DNA of 64,000 bases from Cryptomeria japonica (taxonomy: Eukaryota; Streptophyta; Pinopsida; Cupressales; Cupressaceae): positions 258,897,533 to 258,961,532 of the forward strand of contig NC_081410.1 in the NCBI RefSeq assembly GCF_030272615.1, read 5' to 3'. Position numbers and translations under genes: made by a program. Position 1 is the stretch's first letter. The number at the start of each line of letters is the position of its first letter. This document shows, piece by piece, positions 1 through 11,915 of the stretch. The notes under the pieces are model-generated. The model was given only the letters and a program-made list of their open reading frames with translations. It was not told the DNA's origin and searched no databases.

Positions 1-1536
1 GTCAATTTCTAGGATTTCCTTGTCATCATCAAGCTTACTGATGAGGGTATGAGTATTATTGGCCAAGATTTTTAGAATACTAAGGCTCTACTCCGTGATA
101 TTCTTAAGGCACTCCTCAATTTTTCCCACTTTAGTGACAGTATCCGAGAGTGTCTTTTCACTAGTTTCCGCAAGGCTTTTTCTGTCCAGCATCTCCTTTT
201 CAATTTTCTCAAACCTGGGGTTGAAAGCATCTTTGATGTCTTCCGCTTTAGCAATAGTGTTTTTCAGATCCTCAATATAGTCAGCCATTGTATTCCCCTC
301 CCCTATATTAATGGTCTCCAGAATTAGGACTCTGTTGCATAGTTTTTTATACTCATCCACAACTTTCTTGTAACCATCAATGAGCCATTCCATAGTTTTC
401 ATAAAACCATGCAAGCCCTTGGGAGGAGGCCCATCAGGGGGAATCACTTTTCTAGAGGTTACCTGTTCATCTTTAGGGATATGGAGGGCAGAGATAGTGT
501 CGGCAACCCTGAGAGTCTCTTCCATTGCCTCCTTTTCTAGGCTGTGCTAAGCTTCCAAGGTCCTAGCTTGCTTGTCAGCTTCCGGTTCCTTGCTAGTCTC
601 CTCTTTTTTCTTATGCTTTTTCTGGGTCTGGGTTTAGTTTTTAATTTTCTTCTTCATAAACCCTTTAGGGCTCTTCTTCTCCTTAGAATAATCTGAATCC
701 TCTTCTTCTGAAGAGATGCTGATTAAGGGTTTGATTTGAAGTTTTTTGCCCTTGGAAGATGAGGGTCTTGTTTTCCTCTTCTTACTACTCTCATACTCTG
801 AATCATCAGAGCTATCCTCAGTATCAAATAAGGAATCATTGTCAGATTCCTCCTCCTCCAAAAAAGAAGAGTCGGACATATCTTCCTCAGAGTCCACAGA
901 GGGCTGCATTTGGTTAATTTGACTAGCCTTTAAATGGTCATAAATTAGGACCATTAGACCTTGGTGCATTGCAACATCGCCCAGAGGATTCTCTTTGTAG
1001 GCTTTAAGGGAAGCATTCATTGAGAAAAGCAAGAAATAAGGAAAATTCACCTTATCATTATGCCTAAAGTGGTTTAACAGAACAAAATGATACCCATAGA
1101 CTTTCGTAAACCTGCCATCTAGAGTAATATACCACATTAAAACAAAGAGAATTTCCTACCAGGGTTTGGCAAAAGCCCTAGGCGGGTAGTAGGTTTTGCT
1201 CAACTTTACCAGTCATTTTTTCTCTTTCTCAGTAACCGGGTACCTTTCAATGGCTTCCCTGCTGACCTTCCTATCTTTGTAGAAGTTGCAGCCTTCCCTA
1301 TTTAGACCCGTAGCTTTAGCTATTAAATCTTCATCAATTTCCACCATTTGGTCACCCGTTTTTAGCATGCCCTTCTTCCAGTTTTTGCAAAAAAGGCTAG
1401 TTACCATTCCATCATGGCCATGGAGTCTCTCTATGAAGTTTGAGAGACCACCCTTTTACAAAATACCCCACACCTCTTCCTTCTATTTCCACTCTTTGCA
1501 GCTACTTGGCTCATATCGTCTCCTATTTCTGCCCAT
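1..1536 (-). pseudogene. Decayed acidic/coiled-coil protein gene, unrecognised family
   Basis: One frame stays readable from an ATG at 1536 to the left edge, broken by about seven stops (for example near 1482, 1456, 1213, 1162, 634, 538 and 85). Reading 5' to 3' on the minus strand there is a short globular part with DEDLIAKATGL at about 1330, then a Tyr/Phe/His-rich segment near 1100. A very acidic Ser/Asp/Glu linker with a basic KKRKTR patch follows (about 930-640), then a heptad-like coiled coil (about 300-90) that runs off the window. I know this layout from repetitive conifer predicted proteins but cannot name a domain. It lies downstream of, and on the same strand as, the LINE fragment. 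The function is unknown; the acidic linker could suit a nuclear protein, but that is inference. Confidence 0.55.
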
Positions 1537-1717
1537 GATGTCACTTCTCACAGCCAAATTTTGAAACTTGCAGAACTGGTTAAACAAAGAGCTTTTCGAA
1601 GCTAAAACAATTACCTAGCAAGCATGGGAGTTGATGGCATTGATGTTATAATGAGTGATTTTCTCATTATAGAGATAACTTGAAGTGCTCACATCAGTAC
1701 TTTTCATTATTACCCTG

Positions 1718-2350
1718 TCAATCAAGAGTCTTTGGGGTACTTCTATATCGCTCATCACTTATGATTTGTCTAACATCTTTGGGGAGTTCTCTCTCACCCA
1801 TCCACATGGTAATTGTCTCATTTTTAACCGCCACATTGGCAGCCCAATCAACAAAACAGTTGGCCTCCTGATAGATATGGGAGATATGGCATTTTTTAAA
1901 GGTTCTAATAATGTCAATAGCAGAAGTGATTATGTTGTGAATCAACCATGAAGGTTTTGAAGTCCCATTGAGGCACTTTATTATATTATTTGAGTCCCCT
2001 TCTATCCATAGATAGGGGCAATTCCATTTTTTGGCTAGGATTATGCCTTGAAGAGCTACCATAGCTTCAGCTTTATGGTTCGTTTGGGTTCCAATAGGGA
2101 CAGAAATCATCTCTTTGCAAATTCCTCTATGATCTCTAAGAATAGCTCCACAACCTGAAGGACCTGGGTTACCTTTGGCTGCACCATCAAAATTGATTTT
2201 GAGCCAGCCTTGGGGAGGGGTTTGCCATTTAGCTTCAAGCCTTTTATTGTAGCTGAGATTAGGACCATCGGTGATCTTCATATTCCAATCCCTTAAGATA
2301 TTTGACTCTAGGGAGTTATTTGAATAACAAGGACCCTCCATAATTCCCAT
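1718..2350 (-). pseudogene. LINE-encoded RNase H domain
   Basis: This 210-residue open frame contains a plant LINE RNase H. The acidic residues sit in order in NFDGAAKGNPGPSGCGAI, in HKAEAMVAL, in WIEGDSNNIIKCL and in EANCFVDWAAN. RNase H removes RNA from the RNA:DNA hybrid during target-primed reverse transcription. This block is free of stops, but its upstream polymerase is broken, so no working ORF2 exists here. It follows the zf-RVT part after a gap with a stop, and ends in a short tail that probably marks the end of ORF2. Confidence 0.85.
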
Positions 2351-2512
2351 ATTTTCTTGGATAGCCCTTTTAATTTTTTGGAATACAGTATCTTGATTTA
2401 GGGAGACATCCCTGAAGATTCAGTTGTTTCTTTCTTTCCAAAGACCCCACAAGATGTGAGGAAGAGAGAGTTGCCACATACATCTCAAAAAAGAGTTATT
2501 CCATTGAGTATT

Positions 2513-3620
2513 CTAGGAGGAGAACAAATCTCTGATGTTACTTGGAAACACCCAAGCTAAACTAAAGCTCTTGAGGAAACTTTCCCAAACTGAGGTTGAG
2601 AAGGAATAGTGGAGGGCAAGGTGGTCCACAGACTCTTCCTCTTGAAAGCACAACACACACCTGTTAGGAAGGGAAAAACCTCTGCCTTTTAGGTTGTCAA
2701 CAGTAAGGATCTTATTTTGGAGGATAGTCCAGAAGAAAAAATTGATTTTGGGGGTGAGACCTTTTATCCATGCTTTAGACCAGAAAGGATTTATAGGAGG
2801 GGGCGGGGGAGAGGACACAATACAAAGAAGACACAGTTAAAGTACCTTTGGGATCATGTTTCCAAATTAGGGAGTCCTCTTCATTATTAAGCCATATAGC
2901 AGACAGATGGGTCTTAAGTTTAGAAAGGCTAGGGTGGATATTATCAATGTTTTGCCAATTGTTCCCATCCCAGTATTCTGCCACTAAGGAGCCAAAAGAG
3001 CTAATACAAGAAGGGGCATGGGAGGCCCATTCATGGAAGTCCATTAAGGGTTTATCAAAAAGCTAGGGATCCTCCCAGAATCTAACTTTTCTACCATTTC
3101 CAAGTTTCCATATCACACCTTTAGCAATCACATCTTGACATTTAGAAACATGGTTCCAAATATGGGATCCATTTATACTAAGATCCGAATTAAGAAAAGA
3201 ATAGAGAGAGAAGAATAAAGAAGAGAGTACTTCTCCAAATTTTGCACCATTCAGAATCAGAATGAAACCATCTCCAAGCTTGTTTGGACAGGAGAGCTTC
3301 ATTTAAAGTACGAATCCTCCTGAGACCCAAACCACCTTTGCTTTTCGACCTATAGACCTGATCCCAGGCCACCAAGGACATTCTTTGCTTTTCCTCAACC
3401 CCAGACCATAGGAATCTTCTTTGAATTTTCTCAATTGCTTCAGCATACTTGACTGGAATTTTGAAGAGACTAAGGGCATAAATATGAATATTTTGAAGAG
3501 TAGCCTTAAGGAGTTGGAGCTTACCAACTTGACTTAAGAGGGCCCCTTTCCAACTGGCAAGTTTTTTATGAAATTTGTCAACTAGAGAACTCCAGAAGGA
3601 GTCAGGAGGGGCAATCCCCA
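2513..3620 (-). pseudogene. LINE reverse transcriptase C-terminus and zf-RVT region
   Basis: From 3620 the protein shows the typical LINE thumb: LASWKGALLSQVGKLQLLKA, then RRFLWSG, then SKGGLGLRRI. This is followed near 3100 by WKLGNGRKVRFWEDP and by DSLIWKHDPKG near 2860. The zinc-binding segment at 2820-2515 contains RCVLCFQEEESVDHLALHYS, a Cys-Cys-His pattern whose last Cys is replaced by Tyr. At least two frame changes (near 3210 and 2800) separate the blocks. These domains follow the palm in plant L1 ORF2 and help bind the template. The gene is dead. Confidence 0.8.
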
Positions 3621-3625
3621 TGTGG

Positions 3626-3831
3626 TGATACATTGTTGATGTGTGGATTTGATATCATGACTTTGTTTGCATAATGATGAACACTAAAATGAATGGTTTG
3701 GTAAATCTGCTAACCGATATGTTTGAGTAGATACCAACATTGGTTTTGGAAGTGTTTTTGAAGTATTACCAAAGTTGTTTAACTACCGATTCACCCCCCC
3801 TCTTAGTAGTTATTGGATCCTCATAATAACA
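3626..3831 (+). repeat. Copia 1 5' LTR remnant (last ~206 bp)
   Basis: This stretch matches the end of the 3' LTR (about 8956-9173), including the C-rich run and the terminal TCCTCATAATAACA. It ends in CA directly before the primer-binding site. Homology to the 3' LTR stops at about 3626, where LINE sequence begins. Confidence 0.85.
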
Positions 3832-3833
3832 AT

Positions 3834-3845
3834 TGGTATCAGAGC
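3834..3845 (+). other. Primer-binding site, initiator tRNA-Met type (Copia 1)
   Basis: TGGTATCAGAGC lies two bases after the 5' LTR end. It is the standard plant Copia primer site, complementary to the 3' end of initiator tRNA-Met. Confidence 0.9.
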
Positions 3846-3895
3846 ACTAGGTCCTCTTTATGCAGAAGCTTAACTACTTGAGGTAAAGATCTGAG

Positions 3896-4380
3896 ATGGC
3901 GAAGAAGGAGGGTCCTAAGTTTACAAAGGACAACCACATAATATGGAGTGACAAAATGAAGATCTACATCAAAGGAATGAGGTCACAGTTCTGGTAAGAA
4001 AAGGAAAGGATGTCTATAGGTCAAGTCATTATGGTAGTGGTAATGAAGAAGTGGATGGTGAAGATGACTTGATGGAAATTGAGGCTTTATTGGCAAAGAA
4101 ACTTCCTAGAGGCACCGATAAGTACAAATGCATGCTTCTTCTTAAATGTTTCTCATGTAACAAGATAGGACATATTGTTGCTAATTGTCCTAATAGTGAT
4201 CATAAAGAAAAGTTTAGAAGGTTTAAGGAAAAGGTAAGAAACATTGTTATGTTGCAGTTGATGAAGGTGTTACTGATGAGGAATATGAGGATGAAGACAA
4301 TGAGGAAATTGTTTTTGTAGAAATTAAGGAAGATCTCTTTGACAAGAAAGCTTTAGTATCTCATATTGACAATAGTGATG
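3896..4380 (+). pseudogene. Copia 1 gag, internally deleted
   Basis: Gag starts at the ATG at 3896, opens with MAKKEGPKFTKDN and reaches a TAA at 3992. The text then jumps to the C-terminal part, so most of the capsid region is missing compared with the usual 250-300 residues. Frame 1 from 4051 holds a CCHC knuckle, CFSCNKIGHIVANC (4147-4188), which binds RNA, preceded by an acidic helix ending in LAKKLPRG. The same LPRG and knuckle order occurs in Copia 2, so the two families are related. Gag would form the particle; this copy cannot. Confidence 0.75.
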
Positions 4381-7300
4381 AGTGGTTCATTGATAGTGGT
4401 TGCTCACATCAAATGACCGGTGACAAGAACAAGTTCATCTCACTTGAATGATTTGATGGGGGAGTAGTGAGATTTGGCAACAATTAACCATGTATGGTAA
4501 AAGGTAAAGGATCAATTTATTTGAATGGTAAAAGTAATGTTGATGATGTATATTGGGTTGAAGGATTAAAGCATAACTTGTTGAGTGTTGGTCAACTAAA
4601 TGATAAAGGTTATCATCTTGTGTTTAAGAAAGAAGTGTACAGGATTTTAGGATGCAAAGGAGAACTGATTGCTACCAGTTTTTTAGACAAAAGGTAACTT
4701 ATTTCATCTAAACACTAATGTTAGCAGTTTTTTGGTTGCAAAAGTTGAGGATAGTTGGTTATGGCATAGAAGATTTTGTCATGTGAATTTTGATAATGTG
4801 GTTAAGGTCAGCAAGTCAAATATGGTTAGAGGTATGTCACAACTAGTTAAACCAGACAATGTGATTTGTAAAGAATGTAAGCTGGGTAAGATGACTACTT
4901 CTTCTTTCAAGAGAAAAACATTTTCTTCTGAAAATATTTTAGATCTGGTGCACACTGATTTATGTGGTCCTATGAGAGGACTAAGATTTTTTATGGCTAT
5001 AAATATTTCATGATGATCATTCAAGAATGATGTGAGTTAAATTTTTGAAGGAGAAGTGAGATGCTTTCAACAAGTTTAAGGCATTCAAAGCCTTAGTGGA
5101 GAAAGAAATTGGTAAGAACCTAAAGTGCCTAAGACCTGATTGGGGTGGAGAATTCACATTAGCTGAATTTGTGAAATATTGTGATGAGAATGGAATCAAG
5201 AGACAATTATTTGCACCAAGGATGCCACAATAGAATGGAATTACAAAAAGGAGGAACGAGACCATAATTGAGGCAGCTAGAACAATGTTGATACAAGGAG
5301 ATATACCTAAAATATTTTGGAGAGAAGCAGTTAGCACTGCACTATACATAATGAACTGGGTATTGGTCAAGAAAGGTAGTGACAAAACTCCCTATGAATT
5401 ATGGTATGGTCATACTCCTAATGTTAGTTATTTCAAAGTTTTTGGCAGCAGGTGTTACATAAAGAGAGATGAGTATACTGGAAATTTTGATCCTAAGAGT
5501 GATGAAGGAACTTTCCTTGGTTATTCAACTAAGAGAAAATAATTCAAGTGCTTTAACAAAAGAACCAAGAAGATTGTAGAAAGTGTTAATGTGAAAGTTG
5601 ATGAGTATTCTGAGAAATTTGATGATGCCAACAAGTCTGATGCAGTTGAGGAACATAAGCTAGTGATTAATGAACTAGAAGTTCAAAATGATGCAAAGCA
5701 TAACAGTGTGGAGGATAATGCTCAACTAGTAGATGAAGAAGATGAATATGAGGAACAAGAAGAGAATTCTATCCGGTTATACCTAGATATGTAAAGTTGA
5801 ATCACTCAACAGATCAGATAATTGGAGACAAGAATGTTGGAGTTCAAACGAGAAGAAAGATTAGAGAAAGTGCTTGTCTAAATCCCATAGTTGAACCTAA
5901 GACAATGAGCAAAGCTCTCAAGGATGATGATTGGATAAAGGCTATGAATGAAGAGCTTGATGAAAAATAGAAGAACAACACTTGGTCATTTGTACCCAAA
6001 CTAGCTAATAAAAATGTGATTGGTACTAAATAGGTGTTTATAAAAAAATTAAATGAAGATGGTGAAGTGGTTAGGAACAAGGCTACACTAGTTTGTAAAG
6101 GATATACACAAGAAGAAGGTGAGGATTATGGAGAAAACTTTGCACCAATTTCTAGACTTGAAGGAGTAATAATGTTACTTGCATTTGCAGCATTCAAGGG
6201 ATTCAAGGTTTACCATATGGATGTAAAATCTGCATTTTTGAATGGAATTCTAGAAGAAGAAGTTTACATAGAACAACAAGATGGGTTTGCATTGACTGAA
6301 GACAAGGATATGGTATGCAAGCTACATAAAGCTTTATATGGATTAAATCAAGCTCCAAGAGCATGGTATGAGAGACTCCATTCACATCTGATAAAGATTG
6401 GATTTAAAAGAACTTGTGAGGAAAACAAAATTTACCTAAAGACAGAAGGAGATAAGTTATTGATTGCATAAGTGTTTGTTAATGATATCATATTTGGAGG
6501 AGATGATGATATGAGTCTAAATTTTGTAGAAGAGATGAAAAAGGAGTTTGAGATATCTCTGATAGATGAGATTAAATTTTTCATTGGTTTGTAGGTACAA
6601 TAGATGAAAGGTGGTGTCTTTATCTATCAGTCTAATTATGTGAAGGAGGTATTGAAAACTTTTGGAAAGGAAGATTGTAAACTAGTTGGAACCCCTATGG
6701 TTACAGGTTGCAGATTATCAAAGGAAAATGATTTAGATCCAGTGAATAAAATTGAGTATAGATCTATCATTGGAAAATTGCATTATGTTGTTCATAATAG
6801 ACCAGACATTGCTCATGCAATTGGTATAGTGGCAAGATTCCAGAATAATCCTAAAGATACTCATATGGTTGCAGTGAAGAGAATTTTTAGATATCTTAAA
6901 GGAACCATTGATTATGTATTATGGTATCCATACAAAGGCAAATTTTTTTTGAAGGTATTCATAGATGCTGATTGGGAAGGCAATATAGAAAGAGCACAAC
7001 TAGTGGCACATTCTTTCTAGGAGAAATACTGGTATCCTAGACCAGTAAGAAACAAAGTTGTATTTCATAGTCTACAACAAAAGAAGAATATGTGGTTGTA
7101 TCCATGAATTGCACTCAAGTGATATGGATGAGACATGTATTGGAAGGATTCAAGGAGACTATGATAGAACCAGTGGTCATTAATTCTGATAATACAAGTG
7201 CAATAAGTATTTCAAAGAACTCGGTATTGCATGCTAGAAAAAAGCATATTGAACTGAAGTATCATTTTCTAAGAGAGAGAGAGAGTGCAAGACAAGACAA

Positions 7301-7425
7301 TCAAGATGGAGCATGTATCTAGTAAGGAGTAGTTGGTAGACATTTTCACTAAGCCATTGCCTAAGGCTACCTTTGAATATCTCAGAGCGAAGCTAGGGGT
7401 TATTCCCCTACCTAAGGTCAACTAA
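4381..7425 (+). pseudogene. Copia 1 pol: protease, integrase, RT, RNase H
   Basis: The protease motif DSGCSHQMTGD is near 4393. The integrase His/Cys zinc region (WLWHRRFCH ... CKECKLGKM) is at 4750-4900 and its core starts at LVHTDLCGP (about 4950). Reverse transcriptase follows from about 5900 with YGLNQAPRAWYERL, and its active site reads FVNDIIFGG near 6474, where FVDD is expected, so a catalytic Asp has become Asn. RNase H (SDNTSAISISKN, KHIELKYHFLRE) ends at TAA 7423-7425 after DIFTKPLPK. At least ten stops and several frame changes interrupt it. Confidence 0.85.
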
Positions 7426-7778
7426 GATGTTGAACCATCAATTCAGTGGACTAATTGAAGATCTTTCACTATGGATTGATAAGAAGTGGGCTACTCCTTA
7501 GGGGGAGTAGTTGAGATGGAGAAAATAGAGAAGAAGAAGATGAATTTGACACTTTGCACCTTTGGAATTGTTGTCAAAGGGGGAGAAGAATAGTAAAGGG
7601 AGAAGAAAAGAAAAGGAGGAGAAGGATAGTAAAAAAAAAGTGCAACAGTCATAACAAGAAATCTGACAGTTTTTCATAATGAGTCTTTTGGTCTTTCCAT
7701 CAATGGTGATGAGATGAGAAGATAACCGGTAAAGTTATTGTTGGCATAACCGGTAAAGTTGGTAAAGTTGATGGAGAT
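7426..7778 (+). promoter_or_regulatory. Multiple polypurine tracts before Copia 1 3' LTR
   Basis: Purine boxes occur as TTAGGGGGAGTAG near 7498 and CAAAGGGGGAGAAG near 7576, with a further purine-rich stretch to about 7640. Two ACCGGT palindromes follow. Several AAGGGGGAG boxes in front of the 3' LTR are a known Sirevirus trait; one of them primes plus-strand DNA synthesis. The box touching the LTR is reduced to GGAGAT. Confidence 0.65.
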
Positions 7779-9173
7779 TGTTGGCTAGATGATGATGATA
7801 TAGTTGTAAGTTGTTTGATGACTTTATTTGTGTTGTCATTGATGGCAACCATGTTTGTTGACTCGTCTAAATCATCTAGGTCTACCGGTAAATCCTAACC
7901 AATAGTGGAACCGGTTTACAACAAGGTAAGTAGGAACAATGTGATGATCAAGACATTGGTATGGATGATCGGTGAAGAGTTAGATGTTGTGGTATGGAAT
8001 ATAAGTTTATGACATTGGATTGAGTCTGTGATTGCAACCACATCAGAAAATTCAATATATTGAGTGAGTTATGATTTACTATCATAAACTCTGTGAAGAA
8101 GAATGTATACCGGTAATAAATCTTTAACCGGTAATGATTTATGGTTTGTCGGTGGATCTTATCACATTCATAACTTAGTGATGATGTGCCAAAAACCATG
8201 TTTGATAAAAAGATGATGTTTGAGAGCATACAAGGATCCAATTTCTTGGGAAATAACAAAGTTCTTAGTAGAATGTGACAAGGGTTTGATTGCTTATCAA
8301 ATCGATGTGCGGTGATGAGCGGTGATCATTCAACGGTGGAAATTTTCTAGGAATTTGTTGTAATGATATGTAATATATTTTGGCAGATTGTTTTGTCATG
8401 CTTATTGTAAATTCATTGTATTTTGAATATAGTTAGGGTTATGTAACCAACCTAGTTGAAAAGTGTTTTGATGTTGAGTTTGAGAAGAGATTTTGTGTCG
8501 GTGATTTGAGAAGAGTGTGTCGAACCAGATTGAAGAGTTTGCATGTGAGAAGTAGAGATTGAGCTGAAAAAGATCTGTACTAGCAAGAAAGGAAGTGTTG
8601 TGATCAAATCATTTGCCTTGTTGCTCCCTAATAGTTACTACAATTTGAAATCCTATTATCGGGTAGACTTTAACAAGTCTTATTTGTAAATCCCTTCAAT
8701 GGGTGGCTCATTAAATTGAGTTCTAATTCCTCTAGAAAGGTTACTCCTAATAGGGTAGAGATCCTAACATGGCTGATATTGTAAATCCCTTCATTGGGTG
8801 ACTCCTAATAGGATCTACTCTTAACTGGGCATACTATAAAGCTCCTAACTGGGCTAGGCCTTTAACCGAGTGCATTTCGAAAGAGTGCAAATATTTTGTG
8901 GGTGATAATTCCCACCATGATTTTTCCCATTTGGGTTTCCACGTGAAAAATCTATGTGTTCATGTGGTGATGCATTGTTGATGTGTGGATTTGATATCAT
9001 TACTTTGTCTACATAATGATGAACTCTAGAATGAATGTTTTAGTAAATCTGCTAACTGGTATGTTTGAGTACTTATCAGTACTGGTTTTTGAGGTGTTTT
9101 TGAAGTATTATCAGAGTTGTTTGACTACAGATTCACCCCCCCTCTCAGTAGTTACTAGATCCTCATAATAACA
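7779..9173 (+). repeat. Copia 1 3' LTR (about 1.4 kb)
   Basis: Starts TGTTGGCTAG after GGAGAT and ends ATAATAACA. The first part contains GTTGTCATTGATGGCAACC, which is shared with the LTR start of element D. ACCGGT motifs and regularly repeated phrases such as TCCTAATAGG/CCTAACTGGG are spread through the second half. The base after the LTR resumes Gypsy C RNase H sequence. Length agrees with the 1.43 kb LTRs of Copia 2. Confidence 0.8.
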
Positions 9174-10421
9174 CTATGGCATAAAATTCTTGACCATACA
9201 CTGAATATGCCTCTTGGCATCATTCAACTTCTCACTGAAATAAGATACGGCTCTTCCTTCCTGACTCAATACGACTCCATTTGTAGTTCCACTTGCATCA
9301 CAATATACTTGAAAAAACTATTGAAAACTGGTAAAGCTAGCACAGGCTGCTCAGTCACTTTCTGCTTCAATAATTTTAAACTTTTGTTTACTCTGATTGT
9401 CCACTTGAATTCCTTCCTATATTCCCTCATTGTCTCGGTCATAGGGTTACAAACTGAATTGAAATTTCTGATAAACTTCTGACAGAAACTAGCCAATCCA
9501 TGAAATGATCTTACCTCTCCAATTCTTTCCCATGTAGGCCATTCAACAATTTCTTTTACATTCTTAGGGTCCATCTTCAATTCATCTACAAATATCACAA
9601 ATCCCAAATAAACTAAGTCTTCATGAAAGTACACTTCTTAAGATTTATCAACAACTTTTCTTTTGTCAACCTCTATAAAAATGATCTTAAATGCAATAAT
9701 TGCTCCTCTTTTGTCTTATTAAAAATTAGAATGTTATCCAAATATACAATAACAAACTTACCCAATAATTTCTTCAATACCCCATTCATCAACCTCATGA
9801 AAGTACTCGGTGCATTAGTCAACCTAAAAGGCATCACCAACCATGCATACAATCCTTCTTTTGTCTTGAACACTATTTTCCACTCATCTCCTTCTCTGAT
9901 CCCGATATGATGATATCCAATCTTCAAGTCTATCTTTGTGTAGTATTTGGCTCCACTAAAATAGTCCATTATGTCATCCATAATAGGTACATGAAACCGA
10001 TACTTCACTATGATCTTGTTTATTGCTCTGGAATCGGTACACATCCGACATTCTCCATTCTTCTTAGGTGCTAATATTGTTGGTACTTCATAGGGACTCA
10101 GACTTTCTTCGATCAAACCTTTCTTTAGCAATTCCTGCACTTGTCTATTCAACTCTTCATTCTTTGTTGGTGTGAACCAGTGTGGAGCTTTGTTAGTCAA
10201 ATTAGCTCCGAGAATCAGGTCCATGCAATGACTGATACTTCTCACAGGTGGTAATCCATTAGGCACATTATCTGAAATGATGTCTTCATACTCTATTAGT
10301 AACTGCTTTATCTCTTCTAATTCTTCTTCTTCATGCTCCAGATGCTTAGTCTTCTTAGGAACTAAGGAAAAACACACATTCTCATTTGTCATTCTATCCA
10401 AGAATTTCCTTCCATCCACCA
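9174..10421 (-). pseudogene. Gypsy C reverse transcriptase and start of RNase H
   Basis: Beginning just inside the Gypsy A boundary at 10421, the frame gives linker sequence, then the RT fingers (GLIEESLSPYEVPTILAPKK), then TKIDLKIGYHHIGI. The active site near 9748 reads YLDNILIF, where YLDDILIF is expected, so a catalytic Asp has become Asn. A frameshift near 9650 leads into the RT thumb (VRSFHGLASFCQKFIRNF) and the first RNase H strand. The last readable words, QEAYSVYGQEFYAI, are cut by the Copia 1 LTR at 9173/9174. The copy is inactive. Confidence 0.85.
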
Positions 10422-11384
10422 TATTGGATCTCACATCAACAAATTGGATAGGTTCTAAGGAAATGCCAACTCCTATGATCAAACCCTCCAGTTGACTTGG
10501 CCAACTTATAGAGTGAACCTATTCGGTTACTAACTCCCTCACTTTAGGATCTGTGAGACCTAGGTGGGTATACCTATTCACTAGTGGCTTTTGATGACTA
10601 ATGCATTTTATAGCAGATTGAGTATCTTGGCCTAAATTCTTCCTTACCTCAAAATGGCTTGGCTTCCTGGGAGAGGTGATTTTAGATGAGTTCAAGATTG
10701 TTGTTGTAGAAGCTATTCAATCTTTGTACTTGAAATATATATGTATGTATACTATTGCTAATTGGTTATATGAATCCTACTCACTTATCCTATAGTTTAA
10801 ATGCAAAGGTAATTAATATGGTAATGGTAGTGATTTTGTGAATGACCAGTGTCTTATCTGTTAGTTGGGCTACAGAGTCTTATATTTCTTTTGGACTTAA
10901 TGTATGATTTGTGAGATAGTTTTTAAACCTTACCCCTTTGGTAAATCTATTAGTTACTGTTTCTTATTAGATCTGCTAAATGTTTATATCATAAACTGCT
11001 TGAATGAATTTAACCTTAACCTTAAAGGACCATTCAAGGAAGAACTACAAGGAACAATTACAATTCGCAAGTAGATCCTTTTAATACAAGTTTATAACAT
11101 AGAAACATAAACTTCATTATAAGAATACGAATAACCTTATCTCCTTTAGATAATATTACAAACAACTGCCTATAGAAAATGAAATATCTCACAACACATA
11201 TGCAGAGAAAAATGACTGATTCTATTAAAGCTTCAAAATGGTACAATAGTATGCCATAGGCTATAGTATCTGTCTGGTATCTTATATTCTAATCCTCCCT
11301 TCATTTTATAAAATTTTCTCATATTAGTAAGTGAGCAACACCTATTCTATGAGAAGTTATGTCCCTTCATCATTAACAATCTGA

Positions 11385-11915
11385 TTACAATTGCTTAACA
11401 AAGTGAAAAATAAAAAGATTAAGCATGCCAAGATGATTAATATAATTGTCACTCTTATAGCCCACACTCTTCCTTTTCATATTTGTCTCCAATGAAAAGA
11501 GATCAAACATTGTCTGGTTGACATGTGAGGCTACATCTTCGTCCTGGTTAAATCTAGCCATGACTTTCTCCTTAATCTGTGCAAATTCCTTTTTCTATTG
11601 CTCTAATGGAGCTAGTTCACCTTCCTTGTAGACAATTGGTATTGTTGCAACATAGTCTTCATCCAATATTTGGAGATCTTTATTTAGTGTGTCTGTGTAT
11701 TTGTCATGCTCTATTAGGTATTGGTCCCCTTGAATGCTTTCTTCTATAGTCATGGCTTCATTGTCCTTCAATATATCTTGAAATCTTGCCTTTAGTCTCT
11801 CATGCTCTTTTAGAGCTTTCACAGTCCTTGAATTCCAAGGGATCTTCTTGTGAACCCAATTCCAAATTGTCTGGCTCTGAATCACTCTATGAATTCTCTG
11901 AGGCACTATCAACAA
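11385..11915 (-). pseudogene. LTR-borne coiled-coil ORF of Gypsy A (3' LTR copy)
   Basis: A frame on the element's own sense strand gives about 106 residues from 11915, then an in-frame stop just after LAPLEQ, and continues to 11385. Landmarks are NSRTVKALKEHERLKARF, KDNEAMTIEE, NKDLQILDED and FNQDEDVASHV. Heptad-like Leu/Ile spacing suggests a coiled coil. The intact LTR copy at 49116-49646 encodes nearly the same protein. Coding sequence inside an LTR is unusual. It may be a captured gene piece, but I recognise no family. Confidence 0.5.

Larger units (their letters stand above)
1690..3625 (-). mobile_element. L1-type LINE, 3' half of ORF2 only
   Basis: Three blocks in LINE order lie on the minus strand: the C-terminal part of a non-LTR reverse transcriptase, a zf-RVT zinc-binding region, and a plant-type RNase H. 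The palm with the catalytic motif is absent. The copy is cut at its 5' side near 3625, where Copia 1's truncated 5' LTR begins, so the upstream ORF2 and all of ORF1 are missing. The low-coordinate end near 1690 has no clear poly-A tail, so the true 3' end is uncertain. Frameshifts and stops make it inactive. Confidence 0.8.
3626..9173 (+). mobile_element. Copia element 1 (Sirevirus-like), decayed, 5' LTR truncated
   Basis: The element runs from a 206-bp remnant of the 5' LTR, through primer site, gag, protease, integrase, reverse transcriptase and RNase H, to a full 3' LTR. The order protease-integrase-RT-RNase H defines Ty1/Copia. Polypurine boxes before the 3' LTR and scattered ACCGGT palindromes resemble Sireviruses. 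The right end interrupts the RNase H region of Gypsy C at 9173/9174. The left flank is LINE instead of Gypsy C, so the first ~1.2 kb of the 5' LTR and the left flank were lost in a rearrangement. Stops occur in every domain. Confidence 0.85.

Noticed and set aside
3834-3845. tRNA gene
   Set aside because: The tRNA-Met similarity is only a 12-base primer site; no cloverleaf is present here or at 28144.
5017-5385. Minus-strand frame over Copia 1 integrase
   Set aside because: It is the antisense shadow of the decayed integrase core.
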